Below are positions 52,338 to 61,238 of a DNA stretch of 64,000 nt, one piece after another; position 1 is the stretch's first letter; each line of letters opens with the position of its first letter. The DNA is from 66-474 sp040255405. GTDB taxonomy: Bacteria > Pseudomonadota > Gammaproteobacteria > Xanthomonadales > Rhodanobacteraceae. The stretch covers positions 1 through 64,000 of the forward strand of contig JBDZUX010000005.1 of the NCBI GenBank assembly GCA_040255405.1, given 5' to 3'. The notes beneath the pieces were generated by a model. That model did not search any database. It was not told where the DNA came from and worked only from the letters and a program-made list of their open reading frames with translations. A program made the position numbers and the translations under genes.

Positions 52338-53007
52338 CCGGATCGACCATGCGGTAGCCGATGCCGTGGCGGGTGTGGATCAGCGGCTTGTCGAAGGGTT
52401 TGTCGATGGCGGCGCGCAGGCCGTGGATGTGCACGCGCAGCGAATCGGAATCGGGCAACTCCTCGCCCCATACTTTCTGTTCGAGGTCCTGGCGGGTCAC
52501 CACCGAAGGGCTGGCTTCCATCAGCGCCTGCAGCAGTTTCAGGCCGATCGGGTTCAACTGGATCGACTGACCGGCACGCACCACGACCAGCGTATCGAGG
52601 TTGTAACTGAGGTCGGCGATCTTGAGCACCCGGCTCTTCGGCCCCTTGCCGCGCCGCGCCAGCACCTCCAGGCGCGCGGCGAGTTCCTGCAGCGCGAAGG
52701 GCTTGGTCATGTAGTCATCGGCGCCCGATTCGAATCCGGTGAGCTTCTGCTCCAACGCATCGCGCGCGGTCAGCATCAGAACCGGAGTGTGCTTGTGGGC
52801 TTCGCCACGCAGCTTCTTGCAGACCTCGATGCCATCCATGCCGGGCAGCGTGAGGTCCAGCACGATCACGTCGAACTCGTTGACCACCGCCAGATGCAGA
52901 CCGGTCACGCCGTCGCCGGCGAAGTCGACCACATGGCCGCGGTCTTCCAGGTAGTCGCCGATATTGGTGGCGATGTCGTTGTTGTCCTCGATCACCAGTA
53001 CGCGCAT
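52321..53007 (-). CDS. OmpR-family response regulator (ColR/VgrR-like)
   Basis: This 228-aa regulator has a receiver starting MRVLVIEDNNDIATNIGDYLEDRGH, phospho-acceptor Asp51 in VIVLDLTLPGMDGIEVC, and a winged-helix domain with LEQKVWGEELPDSDSLRVHIHGLRAAIDKPFDKPLIHTRHGIGYRM. The wording GVTGLHLAVVNEFD and the C-terminal part resemble VgrR as I recall it. I chose the inner ATG at 53007. Confidence 0.92.
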   Translation of the reverse strand: MRVLVIEDNNDIATNIGDYLEDRGHVVDFAGDGVTGLHLAVVNEFDVIVLDLTLPGMDGIEVCKKLRGEAHKHTPVLMLTARDALEQKLTGFESGADDYMTKPFALQELAARLEVLARRGKGPKSRVLKIADLSYNLDTLVVVRAGQSIQLNPIGLKLLQALMEASPSVVTRQDLEQKVWGEELPDSDSLRVHIHGLRAAIDKPFDKPLIHTRHGIGYRMVDPDAVPA

Positions 53008-53093
53008 GGGAATTCCGGGTAGCACGCGCTCCTGCGCGCCGGTGCAAGCTTACCGAGAATCGGTCCCGGACGCTCCGGAGCCGCTGCCACCGG

Positions 53094-54755
53094 TCAGTGG
53101 CCGGGCTTTTGCAGGACGCGAATGTCCGGCGCCACCTGGCGGCAGATGTGCGAACCGGTCCTGACCAGGCAGCCGCGCGCGACAGTTGCGTCGGCGGCAG
53201 TTTCCGCGCCCAACTGGAACGTGAAAGACTGGCGATAGCGCCGGCCGGGAGCATCAGGTGGCGCGAATCGCCAACTCGCCAGCGCCTGCATGGCGGCGGC
53301 GTCGAACTGTCCCTGGCTGGCGCCCGTGATGTCGAGGTCGCGCGGCACGCCGGCCGCATCCAGGGAAAATTCGACGACGACTGTCCCCTGCACCGCGTTC
53401 AACAAGGCGTCGGAAGGGTAGACCGGCGGCACCGTGTGCAGTGCGCGGGGTGCATCGGCCAGTTGTTGCACCGCCCCGCGCTCGGGCGCCGCGACCAGGG
53501 CAACGGGGGCAACCTGGAGTGCCGCATCGCGCAAAAGGAATGCCGGCGCCCCGACGGGCGCGATCCTGACCGCGGACGGGGATGGCGTTTTCTTGCCGGC
53601 CGAGGTGGCCACCGCGGCATGACGCACCGGCAGCAGCGAAGGCTTGCCGGGCACGTCGCCCGCCTGCAACAGTACGGGCTGGACCAGTGAATCCCGGATC
53701 GCCGCACGCAAGCTGGATGCATCGGTTGCGGCCAGTAACGCAGAGGTGCGCTGCTGCAAAACGGTGTCATGCCACCACATTGCGCCCAGCCCCACGAGCA
53801 ACGTGGCGGCCATCGCCAAAACGACATGGTTCCGCAGTGGCCGCTGCGGACGCCCCGGCGCAGCACCCGCGATGAACCACGCGCGTTCGGCCAGCACGCC
53901 GCCGCTGGCCGCCAACGCCAGGTCGGCGCGTCCGGCGCGAAGCTCTTCGAGGCTTGCCAATGCGGCCACGAAATCCCGGCGCCCGCCACCGGTCACGCGC
54001 AGCGCGAGCGTGTCGCAGCACAGCTCACGCTCGTTGCGCGCCTCGCGCGAGATCCAGTGCACCACCGGGTGATAGAAGAACAACGTCTCCAGCACGACCT
54101 GGAACAGGTTGGCGATATGGTCGAAACGCTTCAGGTGCGCCAGCTCGTGCGCCAACACCAGATCGATTTGGGAGGCCGGCATGCGCGTCAGCACCGCCAC
54201 CGGCATCACGACCGCCGGTCGCAACCAGCCGATCAGCGTCGGCGTCGCCACGCGTACGCTGGCCAGCACCGGCACCAACCGGCGCAAGCCCATGCGGTCG
54301 GCAAAAATCCGCGCGCGCGCCTGCCAGTCCGGAAGGCTTTCCGCCATTTTCAGCATCGAACGCAGGCAGCGCCACTGCCGGATCACCCGGACGCCCAGGG
54401 CCGCCACGCCCGCCGCCCACGCCAGCACCAGCCAGGGCAACACCGCTTGCACCAGCATGCCCCAGCTCCGCGCCGATGCGGCTGGCGCAGCTGCGAGGGC
54501 GGATGTTCCGGTCACGACCATCCCGGACAATGCGTCCGCCGGCGCGCGGGCCGCGATCGCGTGCCAGGTGAAGACCGGACACGCGGCCATGACCGCCAGC
54601 GCCAGGATCGCGGCGAGGTAACGCGGATTGCCGCGCGGCAGCACCAGCCGCACGACTGCGTACCCGGCGCCGACGACAGCGGCTTGCCACACGAACTGCA
54701 ACAGGCACCAGCCCAACGCGGATATGCCCGCCGACGCGATCTCGAACACGCTCAT
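53094..54755 (-). CDS. BlaR1-type M56 metallopeptidase fused to a TonB C-terminal domain
   Basis: This 553-aa membrane protein has four to five helices, and the M56 zinc site HELAHLKRFDHIANLF near residues 201-216 with the later RNERELCCD Glu. The C-terminal 90 residues (PPVYPSDALLNAVQGTVVVEFSLDAAGVPRDLDITGASQGQFDAAAMQALASWRF) form a TonB_C domain in the periplasm, in place of a penicillin-sensor domain. In BlaR1/MecR1 systems the peptidase inactivates the BlaI repressor. The start overlaps the blaI-like stop as ATGA. Confidence 0.9.
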   Translation of the reverse strand: MSVFEIASAGISALGWCLLQFVWQAAVVGAGYAVVRLVLPRGNPRYLAAILALAVMAACPVFTWHAIAARAPADALSGMVVTGTSALAAAPAASARSWGMLVQAVLPWLVLAWAAGVAALGVRVIRQWRCLRSMLKMAESLPDWQARARIFADRMGLRRLVPVLASVRVATPTLIGWLRPAVVMPVAVLTRMPASQIDLVLAHELAHLKRFDHIANLFQVVLETLFFYHPVVHWISREARNERELCCDTLALRVTGGGRRDFVAALASLEELRAGRADLALAASGGVLAERAWFIAGAAPGRPQRPLRNHVVLAMAATLLVGLGAMWWHDTVLQQRTSALLAATDASSLRAAIRDSLVQPVLLQAGDVPGKPSLLPVRHAAVATSAGKKTPSPSAVRIAPVGAPAFLLRDAALQVAPVALVAAPERGAVQQLADAPRALHTVPPVYPSDALLNAVQGTVVVEFSLDAAGVPRDLDITGASQGQFDAAAMQALASWRFAPPDAPGRRYRQSFTFQLGAETAADATVARGCLVRTGSHICRQVAPDIRVLQKPGH

Positions 54756-55147
54756 GGGCCCGCGTCCTTGTCGAGGCGGTTCAACAGCGTGCGGATCTCG
54801 TCAAGCTCTTCGCGACTGGCCTTGTGGTCACCCAATGCCTGCAATACGAGCCTTGAAGGCGACCCGTCGAATACGCGTTGCAGGATGTCCGACAAGAACC
54901 GCTTCTGGGTGCGCTCCTTGCTGACCGCCGCACGGTACACGTGCGCACGCTGCGACTCGTCGCGCTCGACCAATCCCTTGTCGAACATGATCTGCAGCTG
55001 CTTGAGTGCGGTGGTATATCCCGTGCCATCGCGCCGATGCAGCACCTCATGCACCTCGCGGACCGTGCAGGCGCCCTGTTCCCACAGCACCTGCAGGATG
55101 GCGAGTTCGGCCTCGGTGGGGCGCAGTGCTGTATTGCGACCGGTCAT
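54752..55147 (-). CDS. BlaI/MecI-family transcriptional repressor
   Basis: This 131-aa protein has the BlaI winged helix: LRPTEAELAILQVLWEQGACTVREVHEVLHRRDGTGYTTALKQLQIMFDKGLVERDESQRAHVY, and a C-terminal dimerisation part. BlaI proteins repress their own operon until cleaved by the partner M56 protease. The gene is just upstream of that protease and overlaps it. A longer frame upstream is unlikely. Confidence 0.93.
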   Translation of the reverse strand: MTGRNTALRPTEAELAILQVLWEQGACTVREVHEVLHRRDGTGYTTALKQLQIMFDKGLVERDESQRAHVYRAAVSKERTQKRFLSDILQRVFDGSPSRLVLQALGDHKASREELDEIRTLLNRLDKDAGP

Positions 55148-55291
55148 GGTGACTGGAGCCAAGCCTCGTGCGATTGCGGCATCGTGACGCCGGGCCAAAC
55201 CCGGTGCCACCCTCCACCGCGTCCCTTCCGCCAGCCGCGTCGCGACCTCGCCGCGGACATCACACGCGAGGCTCGACGGCTCATGCCGGCA

Positions 55292-55882
55292 TCAGTGCCC
55301 GCTCATCATTTGCGGGGAATTTTGCATGGCGCGATTGCGCAGGAATTCCTGCGCACCATTTTGTTCGGCCTGCATCTGCGCGTAGGTCTTGCAGGTTTTC
55401 CTCGGCAAATGGGATCCGACCGGCATCACGGTCTCGCAAACCAGGCGATCCCCGTCCTTCTTGGTAAGAATGGCGTTGACAGTACTCTGGTCGGCGAGCA
55501 ACTGCACCTTGGCGGCCTGGTCCATCTTGTCCACGCTGCCGAACTGGTCGTACAACTTGCCCATGCCGGCAAAACTTGCGTCGATCGTTGCACGCTCCTT
55601 GGCATCGGTGAACTGCCAGCGACCGCCGGGTTGCATCTGCTGGTGAATGGCCGCGACGATTGCTTCGAAGTTCTCCTTGCTGTCTGCCTTCACGACGGGC
55701 TTGCCGTCTTCTTCCGGAATGGCCGCCGCGGGCGCACCCGCGGTGCGGGCCACCGGGGCTTGAGTGGCGGCCGGAACCACGGCCATCCCCTCGCCTGGTT
55801 GGGTGCTGCCCGTCGTGGCGCAACCCTGCAGGACCAATGCGCCGGCCATGAACGAATAGAGCAACGGACTGGAGATTTTCAC
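55292..55882 (-). CDS. lipoprotein of unknown function
   Basis: With GTG at 55882 the protein has 196 aa and begins MKISSPLLYSFMAGALVLQGCATTG, a clear lipoprotein signal (LQGC). GGGG lies 7 nt upstream. The mature part has ENFEAIVAAIHQQMQPGGRWQFTDAKERATIDASFAGMGKLYDQFGSVDKMDQAAKVQLLADQSTVNAILTKKDGDRLVCETVMPVGSHLPRKTCKT, with two cysteines that could pair, and ends in a Q/M/N-rich tail. I recognise no family with certainty. Confidence 0.8.
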   Translation of the reverse strand: MKISSPLLYSFMAGALVLQGCATTGSTQPGEGMAVVPAATQAPVARTAGAPAAAIPEEDGKPVVKADSKENFEAIVAAIHQQMQPGGRWQFTDAKERATIDASFAGMGKLYDQFGSVDKMDQAAKVQLLADQSTVNAILTKKDGDRLVCETVMPVGSHLPRKTCKTYAQMQAEQNGAQEFLRNRAMQNSPQMMSGH

Positions 55883-55988
55883 TGGACACCCCTGCGGCGT
55901 GAGTTGGCGGGATTTCCGCGCCGGATTGGCGGCGGTTCCCCGGCATCCTAGGCAAAGTGCGCGCACGCTGTCAACGATTATTTTCGTA

Positions 55989-56897
55989 CTACCTGCATCG
56001 TGGAGTAGCCTGCCGGACCGGATCAAGCAGAGTCTTTGCCATGTGCTGGACTACCGCATCCGCCACGTCCACCCCGGTCACGGATTCGATGCCTTCCAGG
56101 CCCGGTGACGCGTTGACCTCCAGCACCAGCGGGCCGCGCGCGGAACGCAGCAGGTCCACGCCCGCGATGCCGAGGCCCAGCACCTTGGCTGCGCGCAGGG
56201 CGATGCGGCGCTCCGCCGTGCCCAGTTTCACCGGGCTGCCGGTGCCTCCGCGGTGCAGGTTGGCGCGGAAGTCGCCGTCCACCGCGGCGCGCTGCATGGC
56301 GGCTACCACCTGGTCGCCGACCACGAAACAGCGAATGTCGCGGCCGTTCGCTTCGCGCACGAACTCCTGCACCAGGAAGTTCGCGTAGAGTCCCCGGAAC
56401 GCTTCGATCACGCTCTGCGAGGCCGCAGGCTTTTCCGCCAACACGACGCCGCTGCCCTGCGCGCCTTCGTTGAGCTTGATCACGTGCGGCGGCGGGCCCA
56501 GCATGTTCATGAGGTCGGCGGTGTCGTCGGGGTTGTCGCCGAACACCGTCACCGGCAAGTCGATGCCGTGCTTCGCGAGCAGTTGCAGGCTCCGCAACTT
56601 GTCGCGTGCGCGCAGCACCGCGTCCGAGGAACTGGGGGTGTACACGCCCATCATCTCGAACTGGCGCAACACCGCGGTACCGTAAAAGGTGACCGACGCG
56701 CCGATGCGGGGAATCACGCAATCGAAGCCCTTCAGTGCCCGGCCGCCGTAATGCAGCGCGAAACCGTCGTGCGCGATGCGCAGGTAACAACGCAGCGGAT
56801 CGAGCACCCGCACCCGATGCCCGCGCGCGCGCGCCGCCGCGACCAGCCTCATCGTGGAATACAGGCGCGAGTTGCGGGACAGGATCGCGATCTTCAC
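55989..56897 (-). CDS. rimK: RimK-like ATP-grasp ligase
   Basis: This 302-aa protein matches the RimK family in length and pattern: MKIAILSRNSRLYSTMRLVAAARARGHRVRVLDPLRCY, IPRIGASVTFYGTAVLRQFEMMGVYTPSSSDAVLRARDKLRSLQLLAKHGI, then the ATP-grasp part with VIKLNEGAQGSGVVLAE, GRDIRCFVVGDQVVAAM and VLEVNASPGLEGIE. RimK adds glutamates to ribosomal protein S6. I chose the GTG at 56897 because KIAIL is the family start; an ATG at 56912 adds five residues. Confidence 0.9.
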   Translation of the reverse strand: MKIAILSRNSRLYSTMRLVAAARARGHRVRVLDPLRCYLRIAHDGFALHYGGRALKGFDCVIPRIGASVTFYGTAVLRQFEMMGVYTPSSSDAVLRARDKLRSLQLLAKHGIDLPVTVFGDNPDDTADLMNMLGPPPHVIKLNEGAQGSGVVLAEKPAASQSVIEAFRGLYANFLVQEFVREANGRDIRCFVVGDQVVAAMQRAAVDGDFRANLHRGGTGSPVKLGTAERRIALRAAKVLGLGIAGVDLLRSARGPLVLEVNASPGLEGIESVTGVDVADAVVQHMAKTLLDPVRQATPRCR

Positions 56898-57063
56898 TGA
56901 TGCAGACCCCATGGCAGGATTTTCTGCCCCCTTGAATCAAGGTGGCGAGCCGCTTGCGTGCGAAAGCAAGCGGGCGGATGGGGGTTGGGGGAACACGGAT
57001 GGTCCGAGCCGCGGAAGCGTTGCATATCCCTTGAACAGCAATCTGCAAGACGGCTTCAAGACA

Positions 57064-57134
57064 AGCGGGTGAAGGGAATCGAACCCTCGTCAGTAGCTTG
57101 GGAAGCTACAGCTCTGCCATTGAGCTACACCCGC
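57064..57134 (-). tRNA. tRNA-Gly (anticodon CCC)
   Basis: The minus strand folds as a cloverleaf: acceptor GCGGGTG/CACCCGC, anticodon stem GTAGC/GCTAC around the loop TTCCCAA (anticodon CCC, reading GGG codons), and T-arm GAGGG-TTCGATT-CCCTT. Discriminator base is T. The CCA end is not encoded. It lies in a gene-free space between the rimK-like and FecR-type genes. Confidence 0.95.
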
Positions 57135-57336
57135 GCCGTGAGGTCCGATGGTAACGACGCGTACGCCGGCCACGCAACGGCCTCCGAACGCCCGCTAAAC
57201 ACTTTCTTGGGCTGCGCTTTGGATAGTGGATCCAGCAGGCCGGCGTTCAGCACGCAGGCCTTGAGATATGCACGTCGGACGAAGGGGCGCCGCGCCGACG
57301 ACCCGCCAACGCGCCCCGACCCACTCGGGGGTTGCC

Positions 57337-59856
57337 ATGACCCGCTTCCGCCTTCCGCGCCTGATCCTGGTTGCCGGCGCCGCGTGCGCCCTCGCGATCG
57401 GCGCGGCCGCAGTGCAGGCGCAGCAATACGACGATTCGTCTTCGTACGACGCTCCGCAGGATCCGTCGCAGGACTATGGCGCTGCCGACACGATGCCGGG
57501 CCGCGTCGCGCGGCTCGCATACCTTTCCGGCCAGGTGCAATTCGCCCCGGCCGGCGAGAACGCCTGGGGATCGGTCGAAATCAACCGCCCGATGGTGATC
57601 GGCGACCGCCTGTTGACCGGTGACGATGGCCGCGCGGCGCTGGAGCTCGGCGACGCTTCCATCCGCATCGACAACGGCAGCGCCTTCGATTTCCTCGATC
57701 TCGACCAGGACAACGTCCAGATCGAACTCTCCCAGGGCACGCTGAACCTCGCGGTGCACCGGCTCGACGAGGGCGCGAACTTCGAAGTCGACACCCCGAC
57801 CGTTGCATTCGTGGCATCGACGCCCGGCATTTATCGCGTCGACGACAATCCCGACGGCACCGGCAGCATGGTCACCGTGTTCCGCGGCTCGGGCATCGTG
57901 TACGGCGAGAACGGCGTCAGCCATCCGGTGGCCGAAGGCACCTCGTATCGTTTCAACGATTCGGCGCTCGCGAGCATCGATGAAACCGGGCTGCCCCGGC
58001 CGGACGATTTCGACCGCTTCTGCGAAACGCGTGATGCGAATTACCAACGCTACGCGCAGCAACAGGAACAATACGTGCCGTCCGGCATGATCGGCGGCGA
58101 CGACCTCTATCAATACGGCCAATGGAATGACGTGCCCGAGTACGGCAACGTCTGGTATCCGACTTCCGTGCCGGTCGGCTGGGCGCCGTATCGCTACGGC
58201 CATTGGGCGTGGATCGAGCCGTGGGGCTGGACGTGGGTCGACAACCAGCCATGGGGTTTCGCGCCCTTCCACTACGGACGCTGGGTGTACGCGCGCAACC
58301 GCTGGGGCTGGATGCCGGGGCCGGTGCACGTACGGCCGGTGTACGCGCCCGCCCTGGTGGCATTCGTGGGCGGGTCGGGGCTGTCGGTGTCGATCCGGAT
58401 CAGCGGCGGCGGGCCGGTGGGGTGGTTCCCGCTGGGGCCGCGCGATGTGTACATGCCGTGGTTCCCCGCCTCGCGGCGTTACTTCACCAATGTCAACGTC
58501 ACGAACATCCGCAACGTATACGTCAACCAGACGGTCATCAACAATTTCTACGGCGATTACCGCGCGGGCCGCATGCCCCGCGGGCGCCACGACTATGCCT
58601 ATCGCGGGATGCCGGGCGCCGTGACGGCCGTGCCCCGGGACGTGTTCACCGGCGCGCGCCCCGTGCACCCGGCGATACTCAAGTTGAACCGCACGCAGCT
58701 GCAACGCAGCGAAGTCGCCCTGCGTCCCGGCGTGAATCCCGGCAAGGCCAGCATCGGCGTGCGCGAGCCGACGTCCCGCCCCGCCCTGCTCCGTAGCCGC
58801 GAACCGTTCGCACGGCCGGTGGTGGCGCGGCACCAGCCGCCGCCGCGACCGGTCGAATTCGCGGCGCGCGAAAAAGTGATCGCCCGGCAACACGGCCAGC
58901 CGCTCACGCCCGCCCAAATGCAGGATCTGCGCAAGACCCGTCCCGGGGCAACGCCCCGCAACGACCGCGTCAAACTGGTACCGGCCGTTGCCGAAGCACG
59001 GCAGGGCGCGACGCGGGCGCGTTCGGCCGAACCGGCGGCGCGCAACCAACCGGCGCGTTCCGTGGTGCAGCCGCGGCCGGCCGAGCCTTCCGCGCGCCAT
59101 GTCGGCCCCACCGAACCATTCAAGAACAACGTGCACCCGATTCCCTCGCGCAACCAGCCAGTGCAGCCCACCCGGCGCACGGGCGAATTGCCCAGCGCGC
59201 GCTTCGCGCATCCGGGCGAACCCGGAACCTTGCCGCGCACCCCGGCGATCCGGCCCGCCGGCGAACCGCAACGCGACACGCCCCAGCCCGGGCGCCTGCC
59301 CGTCGTGCGGCCGATCGAACGCGCGCCGCAAACAGCCGGAAGTCGCGTGACGCCGCAACCGCGCGCGCCCGAAATCCGGTCGCAACAGCGCGAACAGCAG
59401 CAACGGCGCCAGTTTCAGGAACAGGCGCAGCAGCGCGAACGCGAACGGCAGGCCCAGCAGGCGCGCATGCAGTCGCAACGCGAACAAGCCGCCCAACAAC
59501 GCACGCGCCAGCAGCAAATGCAACAGCAGCGGCAGGCGCAGATGCAGGTACAACAGCGCGAGCGCGCACAGGTCGCGCAACAGCAACGGCAGGCCCAGAT
59601 GCAGGCGCAGCAGCGCGAACGCGGACAGGCCGCGCAACAGCAACGGCAGATGCAGCAGCAGCGTTCGATGCAGATGCAGCAACAAGAGCGCGCGGTCGAA
59701 ATGCAGCGCCAGCAGCAAATGCGCCAACAGGAAACACAGCGTGCGCCGCAGCGCTACACACCGCCGCCCCGCAACCGCCCGGCGCCCGAACATCGCGAGT
59801 CCCCGCACAAGCGTCCGCCTCCGAGCAGCGACCAGCAATTCCCGAAGCGCCCGTGA
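57337..59856 (+). CDS. large secreted FecR-domain / DUF6600-type protein with Q/R-rich tail
   Basis: This 839-aa protein starts with a signal peptide (LPRLILVAGAACALAIGAAAVQAQQ). A FecR-like domain spans about residues 60-185 (RLAYLSGQVQFAPAGENAWGSV, then DRLLTGDDGRAALELGDASIRIDNGS). Residues 282-350 are Trp/Tyr-rich (GWAPYRYGHWAWIEPWGWTWVDNQPWGFAPFHYGRWVYAR), typical of DUF6600. The last 150 residues are almost only Q, R, A, M and E. The protein is probably periplasmic or cell-surface. Function unknown. GGGG stands upstream of the ATG. Confidence 0.85.
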   Translation: MTRFRLPRLILVAGAACALAIGAAAVQAQQYDDSSSYDAPQDPSQDYGAADTMPGRVARLAYLSGQVQFAPAGENAWGSVEINRPMVIGDRLLTGDDGRAALELGDASIRIDNGSAFDFLDLDQDNVQIELSQGTLNLAVHRLDEGANFEVDTPTVAFVASTPGIYRVDDNPDGTGSMVTVFRGSGIVYGENGVSHPVAEGTSYRFNDSALASIDETGLPRPDDFDRFCETRDANYQRYAQQQEQYVPSGMIGGDDLYQYGQWNDVPEYGNVWYPTSVPVGWAPYRYGHWAWIEPWGWTWVDNQPWGFAPFHYGRWVYARNRWGWMPGPVHVRPVYAPALVAFVGGSGLSVSIRISGGGPVGWFPLGPRDVYMPWFPASRRYFTNVNVTNIRNVYVNQTVINNFYGDYRAGRMPRGRHDYAYRGMPGAVTAVPRDVFTGARPVHPAILKLNRTQLQRSEVALRPGVNPGKASIGVREPTSRPALLRSREPFARPVVARHQPPPRPVEFAAREKVIARQHGQPLTPAQMQDLRKTRPGATPRNDRVKLVPAVAEARQGATRARSAEPAARNQPARSVVQPRPAEPSARHVGPTEPFKNNVHPIPSRNQPVQPTRRTGELPSARFAHPGEPGTLPRTPAIRPAGEPQRDTPQPGRLPVVRPIERAPQTAGSRVTPQPRAPEIRSQQREQQQRRQFQEQAQQRERERQAQQARMQSQREQAAQQRTRQQQMQQQRQAQMQVQQRERAQVAQQQRQAQMQAQQRERGQAAQQQRQMQQQRSMQMQQQERAVEMQRQQQMRQQETQRAPQRYTPPPRNRPAPEHRESPHKRPPPSSDQQFPKRP

Positions 59857-59982
59857 TCACTGCCGCGTGCAGCGGCGACGGTACGTGTGGAATCTCCGGC
59901 AGGTTCGGGCGCCGGAACGACCGTCGCTGGTCCGGCTCGCCACGGCAGGCCACTGTCCAGCGTGCGGCGCTAGACTTCGCGC

Positions 59983-60183
59983 ATGCAGATCTATCTCAAT
60001 GGCCAGCCGCATGAATGCGCGGCCGCGACCACCGTTGCGGGCCTGCTCGCCGAAACCGGCCACGGCGAGCGCCGCGTCGCCGTCGAAGTGAATCGCGAAA
60101 TCGTGCCGCGCAGTCGCCATGCGCAGCATGAATTGAAGGATGGCGACCGCGTGGAGATCGTGCAGGCGATTGGGGGAGGCTGA
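59983..60183 (+). CDS. thiS: sulfur carrier protein ThiS
   Basis: This 66-aa ubiquitin-like protein carries sulfur for the thiazole of thiamine. It starts MQIYLNGQPHECAAATTVAGLLAE and ends DGDRVEIVQAIGGG, with the C-terminal Gly-Gly that becomes thiocarboxylate. A TAGACT box (59971-59976) lies 6 nt before the ATG, so the transcript may be leaderless. thiG follows after 232 nt. Confidence 0.95.
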   Translation: MQIYLNGQPHECAAATTVAGLLAETGHGERRVAVEVNREIVPRSRHAQHELKDGDRVEIVQAIGGG

Positions 60184-60190
60184 GCGCTTA

Positions 60191-60211
60191 CGCGATGCCG
60201 GGGGCATCGCG
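60191..60211 (+). terminator. hairpin after thiS
   Basis: CGCGATGCC and GGCATCGCG form a 9-bp stem around GGG, starting 7 nt after the thiS stop. A second hairpin (CGCTCGC/GCGAGCG, 60294-60310) follows. They may uncouple thiG from thiS. No U-run is adjacent. Confidence 0.45.
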
Positions 60212-60415
60212 TGCGAAGCCGAGCGCCCGGAGCAGGATGCCGAGGGCCGGGTTGCTTTGCGAGGCCTGGATGGCTGAGCTTGGCAACGGCGTCCGCTCGC
60301 GAAGCGAGCGCGGTCTATTCCCCAATGGCAGGACTCTTTTTTTCGATGGCCGCTCGTTCGCGAGGCAATGCCAGGCACGTACTACAATTGCCTTTTGCTT
60401 ACCCGCAAGCACGCC

Positions 60416-61228
60416 ATGAACGCCCTGCCGCAAACCGCTTCATCCGACATCCCCGATCCGCTGGTCATCGCCGGCCATACGTTCCGCTCGCGCCTGCTGA
60501 CCGGCACCGGCAAGTTCAAGGATCTCGACGAAACCCGTCGCGCCACCGAAGCCGCAGGCTCGGAAATCGTCACCTTCGCGGTACGCCGGATGAACCTCGG
60601 CCAGAAGCCGGATGAGCCGAACCTGCTGGATGCGTTGCCGCTCGACCGCTACACCCTGCTCCCCAACACCGCGGGTTGCCACAGTGTCGAGGAAGCCCTG
60701 CGCACCTGCCGGCTCGCACGTGAATTGCTGGATGGGCATTCGCTGATCAAGCTCGAGGTGATCGGCGACCAGAAGACCCTGTTTCCGGATGTCATCACCA
60801 CGCTGGACGCCGCGGCTGCGCTGGTGAAGGACGGCTTCGACGTGATGGTCTACACCACCGACGATCCGCTGCTGGCGCGGCGCTTCGAGGAACTCGGCTG
60901 CGCCGCGGTGATGCCGCTGGCTGCGCCGATCGGCTCCGGACTTGGCATCCAGAATCGCTACACCATCATGGAAATCGTGGAGAACGCAAAGATTCCCGTG
61001 ATCGTCGATGCCGGCGTCGGTACTGCGTCCGATGCTTCGCTGGCGATGGAACTTGGCTGCGACGGTGTGCTGATGAACACCGCGATCGCGCACGCCAGGG
61101 ATCCGGTGCTGATGGCGCACGCGATGAAATGTGCGATCGAAGCCGGGCGCGCGGCATTCCGCGCCGGGCGCATTCCGCGCAAGCGTTTTGCGTCGGCGTC
61201 CAGTCCGGTCGATGGCCTGATCGCCTGA
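60416..61228 (+). CDS. thiG: thiazole synthase
   Basis: This 270-aa TIM-barrel enzyme makes the thiazole phosphate of thiamine from ThiS-thiocarboxylate, deoxyxylulose phosphate and a glycine-derived imine. Sequence shows FRSRLLTGTGKFKDLDETRRATEAAGSEIVTFAVRRMNLG, LIKLEVIGDQKTLFPD with the Schiff-base lysine, PLAAPIGSGLGIQNRY, VIVDAGVGTASDASLAMELGCDGVLMNTAIA. TACAAT at 60383-60388 could be a promoter -10 of its own. Confidence 0.96.
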   Translation: MNALPQTASSDIPDPLVIAGHTFRSRLLTGTGKFKDLDETRRATEAAGSEIVTFAVRRMNLGQKPDEPNLLDALPLDRYTLLPNTAGCHSVEEALRTCRLARELLDGHSLIKLEVIGDQKTLFPDVITTLDAAAALVKDGFDVMVYTTDDPLLARRFEELGCAAVMPLAAPIGSGLGIQNRYTIMEIVENAKIPVIVDAGVGTASDASLAMELGCDGVLMNTAIAHARDPVLMAHAMKCAIEAGRAAFRAGRIPRKRFASASSPVDGLIA

Positions 61229-61238
61229 GCCCGCGCGG

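Noticed and set aside
60184..60415. TPP riboswitch before thiG
   Set aside because: The thi-box elements (CUGAGA and the CUGAUC/AUAAUGCCAGCG-like part) are not present; only simple hairpins are.
60195..60419. A 74-codon frame between thiS and thiG
   Set aside because: It covers hairpins and runs into the thiG promoter region; it has no ribosome binding site and a composition like repeat DNA.
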